The notes beneath the pieces are model-generated. The model was not told where the DNA came from. It did not search any database and saw nothing but the letters and a program-made list of their open reading frames with translations. This document shows, piece by piece, positions 49,203 through 58,412 of a DNA stretch of 64,000 bases. A program made the translations under genes and the position numbers. This DNA is from an uncultured Paracoccaceae bacterium (GTDB lineage: Bacteria; Pseudomonadota; Alphaproteobacteria; Rhodobacterales; Rhodobacteraceae). The stretch covers positions 62,001 through 126,000 of the forward strand of contig CANNCO010000002.1 of NCBI GenBank assembly GCA_947503175.1, read 5' to 3'. Within the stretch, counting starts at the first letter, position 1. Every line of letters starts with the position of its first letter.

Positions 49203-49225
49203 ACCGGCGCCGATTGGGCGCCGGT
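49203..49225 (-). terminator. Intercistronic stem-loop between binding-protein and permease genes
   Basis: Perfect 9-bp stem (ACCGGCGCC / GGCGCCGGT) around a 5-nt loop, 17 bases after the binding-protein stop. No T-run follows on the minus strand, so its likely role is to block 3' exonucleases or attenuate expression of the permeases. Confidence 0.7.
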
Positions 49226-49241
49226 CCGAAAGGCTTATGCC

Positions 49242-50489
49242 TTACTGTGCGATCTCAACTGCAGTCACCAGCTCGTCGACGGCTGTTTCGCTGTCATACT
49301 CACCGTTGAAATGCGCGGTCACGACGTCGTAAATGGCGTTCTTGACCGAGGCCGGTGCGGCGTGGCCATGGGCCATAGAACCGAACAGGTTCCCGGAAGA
49401 GGCTGCCGCAGCCAGATCGGCCATGCCCTTCTTGCCGCAATCGTCGAACGCCTCGTCCGACACGTCGGTCCGTGCGGGGACCGACCCCTTGACCACGTTG
49501 AACGCCGACTGGAAGGACGGCGACAGGATCGCGCTGGCCAGTGCGGCCTGTTCGGCACCCACCGCGTCACCCTGCTTGAACAGGGCGAACTGGTCGGCGT
49601 TGAATGTCACCTGCTCCTGTGTGCCCGGGAAACGGAAGCACAGGAAGTCCTCGCCCGGCACTTTACCGGCGTTCAGGAATTCACCCTTGGCCCAGTCGCC
49701 CATCATCTGGAAACCGGCCTCGCCATTGATGACCATGGCCGTGGCGAGGTTCCAGTCACGGCCCGAGAAGTTGTCATCCACATTGGCGCGGATAAAGGCC
49801 ATGCGATCAAAGGCCTCCTTCATCGTGTCCGATCCAAGCGCTTCGGCATCGAGGTCGATGAAGGCCGACTTGTAGAAGTCGGGCCCGCCCGTGGACATCA
49901 CGACCGCATCGAAGATCGTCGCGTCCTGCCATGCCTGACCGCCATGGGCGATCGGCGTAAGACCCGCCGCGCTCAGCGCCTCGACTGCGGCAACGAAGTC
50001 TTCCCATGTCTCGGGAGCGGCAATTCCGTTAGCATCCAGAACCGCCTTGTTCGCCCAAACCCAGTTGGTCGAGTGAACGTTTACCGGGGCCGAAACCCAC
50101 TTGCCGTCGACCTTTGCGAATGCCTTGAGGGCATCCGGAACGACGTCGTCCCAGCCCTCCTTGGCGGCTGTTTCGTTCAGGTCGGCAAGCGCGTCCTGAT
50201 CGGCCCAGTCAAGGATGTCGAAGCCGAGCATCTGCACGGCGGTCGGCGCGTTGCCAGCCGTGACGCGGGCCCGGAGCACGGTCATCGCAGCCTCTCCGCC
50301 GCCACCGGCAACCGGCATGTCCTGCCAACCGATACCCTGACCTTCGAGATCGCCCTTCAGAACGTTCAGGGCAGCCGCTTCGCCACCCGATGTCCACCAA
50401 TGCAGCACTTCCACATCGGCGGCCTGTGCCGCACCGGTACTGATCGCGAGCGCGGCAACGCTGGCCTTGAGATACTTGTTCAGTTTCAT
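49242..50489 (-). CDS. Carbohydrate ABC transporter substrate-binding protein
   Basis: Periplasmic binding protein of the family-1 type, 415 residues from the ATG at 50489, which follows GGGAGGGAA. Signal peptide about residues 1-23, cleaving AQA-AD. The mature protein begins [16 protein letters not shown], the pattern of glucose/mannose and alpha-glucoside binders. Divergent from the LacI gene; an operator palindrome lies 47 bp upstream of the start. Ligand not determinable; a mono- or disaccharide is likely. Confidence 0.9.
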   Translation of the reverse strand: MKLNKYLKASVAALAISTGAAQAADVEVLHWWTSGGEAAALNVLKGDLEGQGIGWQDMPVAGGGGEAAMTVLRARVTAGNAPTAVQMLGFDILDWADQDALADLNETAAKEGWDDVVPDALKAFAKVDGKWVSAPVNVHSTNWVWANKAVLDANGIAAPETWEDFVAAVEALSAAGLTPIAHGGQAWQDATIFDAVVMSTGGPDFYKSAFIDLDAEALGSDTMKEAFDRMAFIRANVDDNFSGRDWNLATAMVINGEAGFQMMGDWAKGEFLNAGKVPGEDFLCFRFPGTQEQVTFNADQFALFKQGDAVGAEQAALASAILSPSFQSAFNVVKGSVPARTDVSDEAFDDCGKKGMADLAAAASSGNLFGSMAHGHAAPASVKNAIYDVVTAHFNGEYDSETAVDELVTAVEIAQ

Positions 50490-50535
50490 TTGGATATTCC
50501 CTCCCATTGGAATCCGCCTGTGCGGAACTGGCTTA

Positions 50536-50549
50536 TTGTAACGTTGCAA
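50536..50549. promoter_or_regulatory. LacI-type operator O1 near the ABC transporter gene
   Basis: Near-perfect 14-bp palindrome TTGTAACGTTGCAA with a central AACGTT, as bound by LacI-family dimers. It shares its core with the second palindrome 146 bp away, near the divergent regulator gene. Confidence 0.72.
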
Positions 50550-50681
50550 ACACCGCGTCTGTCAATAGAAATTCTGTCCCAGTTCAAATTCGACAGGGGC
50601 CGCTAGTTGTTCCTTATTTTTATTAACTATTTCGGAGCGACCGGGTGTTCATCTCAAAAATCTCGCTTGCGGGCCCACAAA

Positions 50682-50695
50682 TTATAACGTTATAA
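50682..50695. promoter_or_regulatory. LacI-type operator O2 near the lacI-family gene
   Basis: Perfect 14-bp palindrome TTATAACGTTATAA, 32 bp upstream of the regulator start codon. Centre-to-centre distance to O1 is 146 bp, close to 14 helical turns, which would allow looping by a tetramer or two dimers. Confidence 0.75.
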
Positions 50696-50727
50696 ATACG
50701 ATGAGGTGAAACCGAGCTGGGGGGATC

Positions 50728-51771
50728 ATGGACACGGGAACATCGGCAGGGACCTCGGCGACAGCGCGCAATCGCTCCGGGAAGCCGACCTTGCGTACTG
50801 TCGCGGAACGCACCGGCTTTGCCGTCACGACCGTCTCGCGCGCGCTGGCCGATGATCCCAGAATCTCGGAAAAGACCCGTGCCCTTGTCGCGAAAGCTGC
50901 GCAGGAACTGGGCTATGTACCCGACCGCGCGGCCCAGCGCCTGCGCACCGGGCGCACCAAGGTGATCAGCCTTCTGATCAACCCGGAACATGAATTTCTG
51001 GGGTTCACCGACGAACTTCTGGCAGGCATCGTGGGCACGCTGCGCGGCACGGGGTATTCCGTCAACATCATCCCCGATTTCGTCGAAGGCGACCGCACCG
51101 CGCCGATCCGCAACATCCTGCGCAACAACCTTGCCGATGGCCTCATCTTCTCGCGGACCGAGTGTTTCGACGAAAGAGTCCGGCTGCTGCTTGAGGAAGA
51201 TTTTCCCTTCGTCAGCCACGGTCGCACCGAGTTCTCGATGCCCCACCCCTTTGTCGATTACGACAACGAGGCATTTGCGCGGGCTGCGGTGAACCGCCTC
51301 GTCGCCAAGGGCCGCACGCATCTGTCGATCATTCTTCCCGAGGCGCGGTTCACCTTTGCAGGCCATCTGCGCTATGGCTTCATGTCGGCCGCCCGCGAGG
51401 CGGGGGTGCGCTATGACATCCCCGAAAACGTGACCCTGAGCCTGGCGCCCGAGGCGCTGACGAAGCATTTGACGGGACAGATGGAACATCCCGACGGACC
51501 GGACGGCTATGTCTGTGTGGGCGAAGTGTCGGCGCTGGCGACGCTGGCAGCACTCTCGGATTCCGGCAAGGTTCTGGGGCACGACATCGATGTCATGGCC
51601 AAGCGCGCCTCGCCCGTGTTCGACCTTCTGCGTCCCCGTCTGGAAACGGTCTATGAGGACGTGCGTGCGACGGGCGAGACGATTGCAGATCTCCTGATGA
51701 AGCGCATTGAAGGCACGCCGCCCCGCGAACTGCAGATCGTCAAGGCGCCCATCGGCGATTTCGGTACTTAA
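50728..51771 (+). CDS. LacI-family transcription regulator
   Basis: 347 residues: N-terminal lambda-repressor-like helix-turn-helix (about residues 16-62, beginning LRTVAERTGFAVTTVSRAL) and the hinge helix AAQRLRTGRTKV, then a periplasmic-binding-protein-like effector domain. It is divergent from the ABC transporter and has two matching palindromes in between, so it should repress the transporter and itself in the absence of a sugar inducer. It converges on the sugar-isomerase-like gene with 8 bp between stops. Confidence 0.92.
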   Translation: MDTGTSAGTSATARNRSGKPTLRTVAERTGFAVTTVSRALADDPRISEKTRALVAKAAQELGYVPDRAAQRLRTGRTKVISLLINPEHEFLGFTDELLAGIVGTLRGTGYSVNIIPDFVEGDRTAPIRNILRNNLADGLIFSRTECFDERVRLLLEEDFPFVSHGRTEFSMPHPFVDYDNEAFARAAVNRLVAKGRTHLSIILPEARFTFAGHLRYGFMSAAREAGVRYDIPENVTLSLAPEALTKHLTGQMEHPDGPDGYVCVGEVSALATLAALSDSGKVLGHDIDVMAKRASPVFDLLRPRLETVYEDVRATGETIADLLMKRIEGTPPRELQIVKAPIGDFGT

Positions 51772-51779
51772 TCCGGCCA

Positions 51780-52637
51780 TCAGCACACCGTCCTGAAGCG
51801 TTCGACCATCGCGTCGAGCACATCGTCCGGATCGCGTCTCCACCAGTTCCCGACCGAGAAAATCTCGACCTCGCAAGGCCCCCCATAACCCGCCCCTTCG
51901 ACCGCCGTGCGGATCGCGCGAATATCGGCTACGCCATCGCCCATCATCCCACGATCCAGCAGGACGTCTTTCGTCTCCGCGAGCCAATCGCACAGATGAA
52001 ACCCAAGTATCCGGTCCCCGGCGGCAGCACACGCTGCGGCAAGATCACTGTCCCACCAGACGTGATAGACGTCGACCGCAACACCCACATTAGGGGCGTC
52101 CACCATGTCGCAGACACGCAGGGCGTCTCGCAGGGTCATGATACAGGTGCGGTTACCCGCATAGACCGGGTTCAGGGGCTCAAGAGCCAGGTTCACACCG
52201 CGGTCTGTCGCATACGGCGCGGCTCGCGCGACCCGGTCAGCCACAAGTCGCTGACTTTCCCCGTGGCCTTTCGTGCCCGGTTCAACACCGCCAGTGACGA
52301 TGGTCAGAACCCGTGTTCCAAGGGCGGCTGCCATGTCGATGGAAGCATGAAAATCATCCATGATCCCCTGCGGCGTGGGCGGTGCCAGCGGGCCAACCAG
52401 GAATGGCGTCCGGCAGAGTCCCACGACATCCATCCCCGCCGCACGGACGCGCTCACCGATCTCGACCGCCCTTGTTCCGATCTCGCGCCGCCAGAACACG
52501 ATGCCCGCAAGGCCGCGTGCCGCACAAGCGTCGATCACCTGTTCCGGCGACCACCCCGCCCCGTATCCATCGAGGTTGTGACCGAGCGTCGCCGTGTTCA
52601 GCGCCAGTGCCGAATGGTCGGAGGTAAAGTCGCGCAT
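51780..52637 (-). CDS. Sugar phosphate isomerase/epimerase-like TIM-barrel protein
   Basis: 285 residues from the ATG at 52637, which overlaps the DUF993 stop (TGATG). AP-endonuclease-2 type barrel with intact metal/catalytic residues: Glu153 in ALEPLNP, Asp189 and His192 in VDVYHVWW, His214 in GFHLCDW and Glu258 near the C-terminal CEVEIF. The frame runs on upstream across DUF993, but only as antisense-type sequence. Last gene of ACAD-SDR-DUF993-isomerase. Members act as isomerases, epimerases or dehydratases, so the reaction is open. Confidence 0.8.
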   Translation of the reverse strand: MRDFTSDHSALALNTATLGHNLDGYGAGWSPEQVIDACAARGLAGIVFWRREIGTRAVEIGERVRAAGMDVVGLCRTPFLVGPLAPPTPQGIMDDFHASIDMAAALGTRVLTIVTGGVEPGTKGHGESQRLVADRVARAAPYATDRGVNLALEPLNPVYAGNRTCIMTLRDALRVCDMVDAPNVGVAVDVYHVWWDSDLAAACAAAGDRILGFHLCDWLAETKDVLLDRGMMGDGVADIRAIRTAVEGAGYGGPCEVEIFSVGNWWRRDPDDVLDAMVERFRTVC

Positions 52638-53785
52638 CAGACCCCGTACATCTTCAGCATCGACTGCATACGGCTGACTGCCAGCTCGGGGTCGCGGAAC
52701 AGCCCATTCCGGTCGGCCAGTCGGAACACCTCGGTGAAGTAAGGCAATGGCCGCATCGCCTGGTGCCCGTTCAGCATGACGAAATGGTCCTGAAACCCGT
52801 TGAGCCATGCAAGAAAGACGACGCCGGTCTTGTAGAACTGCGTGGGTGTGCGAAAGATCGTGCGGGCCAGTGGCACGGTCGGATCCATAACATTCCGGAA
52901 TCCCGCAGTATCGCCCTGCCCCAAAAGCGTTACTGCACGCGCGGCCGCCGGGGCGAGCGGATCGAAGATGCCCAGCAGAGCATGGGAATAGCCTTCGGCA
53001 TCGCCCTCGATCAGTTCGGGATAGTTGAAATCGTCGCCCGTATACATCCTGACGCCATCGGGCAGGCGGCGGCGCATAATGATCTCTTTGTCCTTGTCCA
53101 GAAGCGAGATCTTGATGCCATCGACCTTGGACACATTGTCGGAGATGACCTGAAGCGCGGTTTCCAGCGCGTCGTCGAACCTGTCCGCGCCCCAATAGCC
53201 TGCAAGGGCGGGATCGAACATCTCACCCAGCCAATGCAGGATGACGGGTTTGTCGCAGGCTGCCAGAACATCGGCATAGATTGTCAGGTAGTCATCAGGC
53301 GATATGGCCAGTTTCGCCAGTGCGCGCGAAGCCATAAGGATAATGCGACCGTCCACCTTCTGGATCGCCGCGACCTGATCGAGATAGGCGCGGCGGACGT
53401 CATCGAGGCCCCTCGCCTCCTTCGGATCAAGCTGATCCGCGCCGCAGCCATTGAAGACAAGCGCATCGGGAAGTTCCGCGCGGGTTCGCGTGATCAGTTC
53501 CAACGCATCCGGCCAGTCGAGGCCCATGCCGCGTTGTGCAGTATCCATCGCCTCGGCTATGCCAAGACCCAGACCGTCGAGATAGCGGCGGAACGCCATC
53601 GTCTTGTCCCAATCCACGATAGCCGACGTCGAGGGATCGTTTGCGGTGAAAGAATCGGCCACGACATGGGCGGCTGAGAACACGACGCGATTTGCCTCAC
53701 TGGTCATTGGCGCGGCGGCAATGGGCGTGCCGATCAACGTGTAGTCGTGCAGTTTGCCATCCGTATCTGGCAAGGCGATTTTCAT
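52637..53785 (-). CDS. DUF993 family protein (dihydrodipicolinate-synthase-like barrel)
   Basis: 382 residues, full-length DUF993. The family is predicted to adopt an aldolase-type TIM barrel but, to my knowledge, has no firmly established reaction. Notable local motifs are the VFNGCGADQLDP block near residue 114 and PVILHWLGEMFDP near residue 200. A good AAAAGGACC site precedes the ATG, 14 bp after the SDR stop. Co-transcription with acyl-CoA dehydrogenase and SDR genes ties it to CoA or ketone chemistry here. Confidence 0.82.
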   Translation of the reverse strand: MKIALPDTDGKLHDYTLIGTPIAAAPMTSEANRVVFSAAHVVADSFTANDPSTSAIVDWDKTMAFRRYLDGLGLGIAEAMDTAQRGMGLDWPDALELITRTRAELPDALVFNGCGADQLDPKEARGLDDVRRAYLDQVAAIQKVDGRIILMASRALAKLAISPDDYLTIYADVLAACDKPVILHWLGEMFDPALAGYWGADRFDDALETALQVISDNVSKVDGIKISLLDKDKEIIMRRRLPDGVRMYTGDDFNYPELIEGDAEGYSHALLGIFDPLAPAAARAVTLLGQGDTAGFRNVMDPTVPLARTIFRTPTQFYKTGVVFLAWLNGFQDHFVMLNGHQAMRPLPYFTEVFRLADRNGLFRDPELAVSRMQSMLKMYGV

Positions 53786-53799
53786 CAGTGCGGTCCTTT

Positions 53800-54567
53800 T
53801 CAGAAACGCGGGACAAGCAACCCGGCATCGGCCGAGATCACCTGTCCGGTGGTATAGGGCAGCTTACCGCTGGCCAGCGTTGCGATGATCGCGCCGATCT
53901 CTTCGGGCTGTCCGACGCGGGGCAGAAGCGTCAGACCGTCCTTGGCGCGCTCCTCATATAGGGTAATCACGGGGGCGGTCATATCCGTCGCAATCAGCCC
54001 GGGCTGAACGTCATAGACGGCGATGTTTTCGGGGCCAAGCCGCACGGCCCATGTCTTCGACACCATCGCGGCGGCGGCCTTGGAGGCGCAGTATTCGGAT
54101 CTTGGGACTGCAACCGCATTCGCGTTGGACGATGTTACGTTTACGATCGAATGAAATACTTCAGGATCCCTGTTGCGGGCCAGAAGGCGGCGGGCGAAGG
54201 CCTGGGTCAGAAAGAACATCGAGCGTGTGTTCACGGTCATACAGCGGTCCCAACTTTCGGGCTGCACGTCCAACGGATCACCCCGGTTCATCACCCCGAC
54301 GCCTGCGTTGTTCACGAGGGTCGTCAGCGGCCCCAGCGCCTCTTCGACCCTGTCCAATGCGGCCTCATGGGCGGAAAGGTCCGACACATCCAGCGCGATA
54401 CCCGTTGCCTGCGCTCCATCAGCTTCCACAAGGGTGACGGCCTCTGCCAGTTCCGCGTCATCGGCAGGACCGTTGACCGCAACTGCAAAGCCTTCGCGTG
54501 CCAAGGCGCGGGCGGCGGCCAGACCGATCCCGCGGCTCGACCCCGTGACGAGTGCGACGCCGCTCAT
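53800..54567 (-). CDS. SDR-family oxidoreductase (3-ketoacyl reductase type)
   Basis: 255 residues, classical SDR with a full active site: TGSSRGIG at 8-15, NNAG at 86-89, Ser146/Ser147, Tyr159 and Lys163. The likely reaction is NAD(P)-linked oxidation or reduction of a hydroxyacyl or sugar-derived ketone. Its ATG overlaps the acyl-CoA dehydrogenase stop by 4 bases, so it belongs to that operon. Confidence 0.85.
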   Translation of the reverse strand: MSGVALVTGSSRGIGLAAARALAREGFAVAVNGPADDAELAEAVTLVEADGAQATGIALDVSDLSAHEAALDRVEEALGPLTTLVNNAGVGVMNRGDPLDVQPESWDRCMTVNTRSMFFLTQAFARRLLARNRDPEVFHSIVNVTSSNANAVAVPRSEYCASKAAAAMVSKTWAVRLGPENIAVYDVQPGLIATDMTAPVITLYEERAKDGLTLLPRVGQPEEIGAIIATLASGKLPYTTGQVISADAGLLVPRF

Positions 54568-55709
54568 GCCGCTGCGCCGTGTCTCAAGAGTTCCCGCGCG
54601 ATGATCATGCGCTGGATCTGGTTCGTGCCCTCATAGATCTGCGTGATCTTCGCATCGCGATAAAGACGTTCCACTTCGAATCCCCTGATGTAACCGGAGC
54701 CCCCGAAAACCTGCACCGCATCGGCGGTGCGCGCCACTGCCATATCGCCCGCAAAGCATTTCGCCATCGAACAGGCCTTGGTCGGATTATCGCCCGTATC
54801 GATCTTGTGGGCGGCTGAATGGACCAGAAGGCGGGCAGCCTCGATATCCTTGGCCATGTCGGCCAGAAGCCACTGAACCCCCTGAAATTCCGAGATCGGT
54901 TTCTTGAACTGTTTGCGCTGCTGGGCATAGTCCACCGCCGCCTCAAGCCCGGCCTGCGCGATGCCGACGGCCAGCGAGGCGATGCCTACACGGCCCTTGT
55001 CGAGAACGCTCATCATCATGTGAAACCCGCGCCCCTCAACTCCCAGAAGCGCGTCTGCGGGCAGTCGGACATCGTTGAATGTCAGCGCACCGACTTGGCT
55101 CGCGCGTTGTCCCATCTTGTGTTCTTTCGGCCCGCGCTCCACGCCATCGGCATGCAGGTCGACTACAAAGATCGACATGCCGCGATTGCCCGCTTCGCGA
55201 TCCGTTCGGGCAAGGACGAAGCCCAGATCGGCGACGGGCGCGTTGTGGATCCAGATCTTGCCGCCGTTCAGGATCCAGCCATCGCCGTCGCGCACGGCCC
55301 CCGTCCGGATACCCGAGACGTCGGTGCCCGCCTCGGGTTCGGTGATGCAATAGGCGACGCGCGTTTTGGCGGCGATCACATCGGCCAGCCATTTGTCCCT
55401 TTGCGACTCGGTTCCATGACGGACAAGCAGGGTCGAGATCAGCTCGACCAGCCCGCATTGATCGGCGACGGACGCATAGCCGCGCGAAAGCTCTTCCATA
55501 ACCAGAGCATAGGTGACGGTATCGAACCCCGGACCGCCCATCTCCTCGGGAATGCAGATGCCGAACAGACCCAGTTCGCCCATCTGCTGATAGATGTCGG
55601 CGGGAAAGCTTTCGTCGCGGTCAAGTTGTTCGGCGGCCGGGCGGATCACACCATTGGCGAAATCGCGTGCCATGTCGCGGACATGGAAATGGGTTTCGGT
55701 CAGGTACAT
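54564..55709 (-). CDS. Acyl-CoA dehydrogenase
   Basis: Flavin enzyme introducing an alpha,beta double bond in an acyl-CoA. 381 residues, full length. FAD/substrate segments [13 protein letters not shown] near residue 118 and the C-terminal catalytic base in [10 protein letters not shown], about 20 residues from the end, are both intact. First gene of a four-gene unit; a 16-bp palindrome lies 13 bp upstream of the start. Electrons would pass to an ETF encoded elsewhere. Confidence 0.9.
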   Translation of the reverse strand: MYLTETHFHVRDMARDFANGVIRPAAEQLDRDESFPADIYQQMGELGLFGICIPEEMGGPGFDTVTYALVMEELSRGYASVADQCGLVELISTLLVRHGTESQRDKWLADVIAAKTRVAYCITEPEAGTDVSGIRTGAVRDGDGWILNGGKIWIHNAPVADLGFVLARTDREAGNRGMSIFVVDLHADGVERGPKEHKMGQRASQVGALTFNDVRLPADALLGVEGRGFHMMMSVLDKGRVGIASLAVGIAQAGLEAAVDYAQQRKQFKKPISEFQGVQWLLADMAKDIEAARLLVHSAAHKIDTGDNPTKACSMAKCFAGDMAVARTADAVQVFGGSGYIRGFEVERLYRDAKITQIYEGTNQIQRMIIARELLRHGAAA

Positions 55710-55721
55710 TACGACTCTCTA

Positions 55722-55737
55722 GTAACCATTTAGTTAC
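55722..55737. promoter_or_regulatory. 16-bp palindromic operator, copy 1
   Basis: GTAAC-N6-GTTAC, 12 bases upstream of the acyl-CoA dehydrogenase start. One of four similar sites in the window, each next to a different transcription unit. Confidence 0.75.
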
Positions 55738-55815
55738 ATTTGGCAGATACCGGGCACGCAGTCAAGCGGGGTGCCTGCGAGAAACACCTTGCCGAGCGCG
55801 GCCTTCTCAGCCTAT

Positions 55816-55831
55816 ATAACTAATTAGTTAC
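55816..55831. promoter_or_regulatory. 16-bp palindromic operator, copy 2
   Basis: ATAAC-N6-GTTAC (one mismatch from the palindrome), 16 bases upstream of the first aldo/keto reductase start and 94 bp from copy 1 in the same divergent gap. Confidence 0.75.
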
Positions 55832-55847
55832 TTGCGGAGGAACAGCG

Positions 55848-56864
55848 ATGCAGCCCGACACAAAGCTGAAATTCGGACGAACCGATCTCGAGGTGACGGC
55901 CTTCGGGTTTGGGACCGCACCCATCGGAAACATCTTTCGCGAGATCGACGAAGAGACGTCCGACGCCATGATCCAGACCGCTTGGGATGCGGGCATTCGC
56001 TATTTCGATACGGCGCCAATGTACGGTCATGGCCTTTCCGAATTACGAACGGGGCAATCGCTGCGGTGGAAGAACCGGGACGACTTTGTCCTGTCGTCGA
56101 AAGTGGGCCGGATTCTGAAGCCTGCCAAACGGTCCGAGATCGACTTTGCACCGTGGACCAATGCAGCCCCCTTCACCTCGCATTTCGACTACTCCTATGA
56201 CGGAACGATGCGCGCCTTCGAGGACAGCCTGCAACGCATGGCGCTGGAGCGGATGGATATCTGCTTCATCCACGACATCGACGTGTTCACCCGCGGTGCG
56301 GATCAGCCCAAGGTGTTCGCCGAGGCGATGGATGGCGCGTGGCGGGCCCTATCGAGCCTGAAGGATCAGAGCATGGTCAAGGCCATCGGCGTGGGCGTGA
56401 ACGAGTGGGAGGTCTGCCACGCGGCGCTTCAGACCCATGACTTCGACTGCTTCCTGCTGGCGGGGCGCTATACCCTGCTTGAACAGGAATCCCTGAACGA
56501 CTTCCTGCCCTTGTGCGAAGAGCGCGGGGCGGCGGTTGTCGTGGGCGGCGGCTTCAACTCCGGCATTCTGGCCACGGGCGCGAAAGAGGGTGCGAAATAC
56601 AATTACGCCCCTGCCCCGGAAGACATCATGGATCGGGTGCGGCAGACCGAGCAGGTCTGTGCCGACCACAAGGTACCGCTGCCCGCAGCCGCCCTGCAAT
56701 TCGTGGTGGCCCATCCGGCGATCCCCTGTTTCATGGCGGGAACGCGGACCGTGGCGCAGCTGGAGCAGAACCTGAAATGGTTCAGCCATGAGATCCCTGC
56801 GGATTTCTGGGCGGAACTGAAATCGAAAGGATTGCTGCGCGAGGATGCGCCTGTTCCTGCATGA
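55848..56864 (+). CDS. Aldo/keto reductase (aldose/pyridoxal dehydrogenase-like)
   Basis: 338 residues, NAD(P)-dependent barrel with the catalytic set Asp54, Tyr59, Lys85 and His142. Overall pattern (FGRTDLEVTAFGFGTAPIGN and DTAPMYGHGLSE) is that of D-threo-aldose 1-dehydrogenase / L-fucose dehydrogenase / pyridoxal dehydrogenase proteins, which oxidise cyclic hemiacetals to lactones. Start set by GGAGG at 55836-55840. Overlaps the MaoC gene by 4 bases. Confidence 0.85.
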   Translation: MQPDTKLKFGRTDLEVTAFGFGTAPIGNIFREIDEETSDAMIQTAWDAGIRYFDTAPMYGHGLSELRTGQSLRWKNRDDFVLSSKVGRILKPAKRSEIDFAPWTNAAPFTSHFDYSYDGTMRAFEDSLQRMALERMDICFIHDIDVFTRGADQPKVFAEAMDGAWRALSSLKDQSMVKAIGVGVNEWEVCHAALQTHDFDCFLLAGRYTLLEQESLNDFLPLCEERGAAVVVGGGFNSGILATGAKEGAKYNYAPAPEDIMDRVRQTEQVCADHKVPLPAAALQFVVAHPAIPCFMAGTRTVAQLEQNLKWFSHEIPADFWAELKSKGLLREDAPVPA

Positions 56865-57325
56865 GCGGGCGCGCCCTGCCTGCCGGACGTTATGGCACCG
56901 GCGATTTGCGCCCCGGCGACTGGTGGAAAACGGACACGCGCGAGATCACTGCAGAGATGATCGACCGGTTCGCCGAGCTAAGCGGCGACCAGTTTTCCAT
57001 TCACATGGATGACGCGGCCGCACGCGCCCACGGGTTTCCGGGGCGCGTCGCCCACGGCCTGCTGGTCCTGTCGGTGATCGACGGGCTGAAGAATGCAGCG
57101 ACGGTTCAGATTGCCGCCATCGCCTCACTGGGCTGGGACTGGCGCTTTCAGAGCCCTGTCTTCATCGGTGACGTGCTGTCGGCGCGTATCACCGTCGCTG
57201 GTGTGCGCGAAACGCGCGACCCGGAACGCGGGATCGTGACATTGGGGTTTGCCGTCAACCGGGCGGACGGGACGCTGGTTCAGGACGGGCAGAACCAGCT
57301 CATGGCCTTTCGTCAGACGGTATAG
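56861..57325 (+). CDS. MaoC-like (R)-enoyl-CoA hydratase
   Basis: 154 residues, hotdog fold. The hydratase motif is intact: SGDQFSIHMDD near residue 43 supplies Asp and His, followed by GRVAHGLLVLSVI. Predicted to hydrate an enoyl-CoA or related thioester. Coupled to the aldo/keto reductase upstream; its 3' end overlaps the convergent Dabb gene by 13 bp. Confidence 0.83.
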   Translation: MSGRALPAGRYGTGDLRPGDWWKTDTREITAEMIDRFAELSGDQFSIHMDDAAARAHGFPGRVAHGLLVLSVIDGLKNAATVQIAAIASLGWDWRFQSPVFIGDVLSARITVAGVRETRDPERGIVTLGFAVNRADGTLVQDGQNQLMAFRQTV

Positions 57326-57624
57326 TCGAAGACAAACACCCCATCTGCCCCACCTTCGAGGTTCTCGACGATGCGCGCGCCGATGCCCTGATGCACGGGA
57401 TCGTCCAGATAGGTGTCCCGCACCTTCAGGTCCCTGAAATCGAACCAGAACACATCGCGAAAGCCGCGGACAAGCGGGTCTTCGACGCTGATGTTCGGGC
57501 GGGCCTGAAAGTCGATGATGCCGTCGATATGGCCGGACAGTCCCGCCAGGTCATTCATCAGCCCCTGTTTCACCGCGTCGGGGGTTTCGTCCTTGTAGCG
57601 CAGCGCCACGAGATGTCTGATCAT
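57313..57624 (-). CDS. Dabb-domain (stress-responsive A/B barrel) protein
   Basis: 103 residues, a single Dabb ferredoxin-like domain starting MIRHLVALRYKDETP and containing the GHIDGIIDFQARPNIS and FRDLKVRDTYLDDPVHQ blocks. Such proteins are dimeric; a few are cyclases, most are uncharacterised. Last gene of CoA transferase-hydratase-Dabb, with a 4-base overlap to the hydratase. Confidence 0.82.
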   Translation of the reverse strand: MIRHLVALRYKDETPDAVKQGLMNDLAGLSGHIDGIIDFQARPNISVEDPLVRGFRDVFWFDFRDLKVRDTYLDDPVHQGIGARIVENLEGGADGVFVFDYTV

Positions 57625-58412
57625 TCGTCTTGTCCTTCGTTCCGGAAGTTCGGGAGCCGCTTGTCGCGGAAGGCGGCGAGACCTTCGGCCAGTTCGTCCG
57701 ATGCGGCGGCGATTGTGCCCGCAAGAGCTTCGATCACGCGGTCACGCTCTTCCCCTTCGGCGGCGTTCACCATCATCTTGGCCAGTTCCGTGGCGCGGGG
57801 GCCGCGGCTCAGGATGTGGGCCGCGATCTCCTTGGCCCGGTACATGGCGTCGCCCGTTGGAACCACGTGATCGACGATACCAAGATGGCGGGCCTGATCG
57901 GCCGTGAACACTTCGCCCGCCAGCACCATGCGGCGGACGACCTGCGACCCGAACCGGCGCACTGCCCGTTGGGTACCCGACCAGCCGGGGATGATGCCCA
58001 AACCCGTTTCCGGCTGTCCGATCTTGATGTGCTCTTCGGCCACGCGGATGTCGGCACAGGCGGCCAGTTCCAGCCCGCCACCCAACGCATGACCGTCAAG
58101 CACCGCAATCACCGGCTGGCGCAACCGGGCCAGCGCATCGAAGGCCGCATGACCGTCGCGCAGCCAGTGGCGACCGAAGGTTTCGGGGCTTTCTTCCGCC
58201 CAGGCGTCGATATCGCCGCCGGCGCAAAACGCCTTGCCCTCGCCCGACAGGATCACGACGCCGATGCTCTCGTCATGCTCGATCTCGGCGCAGCGGGTGG
58301 CGAGGCGGGCGACCATATCCTGATCCAGGGCGTTGCGTTTCGCGGGCCGGTTCAGGCGCAGATGGGCGACAGGCCCGTCGCGGTCAAGATCGATATCCGC
58401 GTGGGATGTCAC
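57621..58412 (-). CDS. Enoyl-CoA hydratase
   Basis: 263 residues, crotonase fold with a complete active site: oxyanion motifs AFCAGGDIDA (61-70) and LGGGLE, and both catalytic glutamates Glu115 and Glu135 (in QPETGLG). Predicted to hydrate the product of the acyl-CoA dehydrogenase. The contrast with the crotonase-fold protein at 11.5 kb, which lacks both glutamates, is direct. Overlaps its neighbours by 4 bases on each side. Confidence 0.88.
   Translation of the reverse strand: MTSHADIDLDRDGPVAHLRLNRPAKRNALDQDMVARLATRCAEIEHDESIGVVILSGEGKAFCAGGDIDAWAEESPETFGRHWLRDGHAAFDALARLRQPVIAVLDGHALGGGLELAACADIRVAEEHIKIGQPETGLGIIPGWSGTQRAVRRFGSQVVRRMVLAGEVFTADQARHLGIVDHVVPTGDAMYRAKEIAAHILSRGPRATELAKMMVNAAEGEERDRVIEALAGTIAAASDELAEGLAAFRDKRLPNFRNEGQDE

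Noticed and set aside
51780-53195. Fusion of an N-terminal 186-residue extension to the sugar-isomerase-like protein
   Set aside because: The extension overlaps DUF993 in another frame, and the ATG at 52637 forms a standard TGATG junction, so the extension is not coding.
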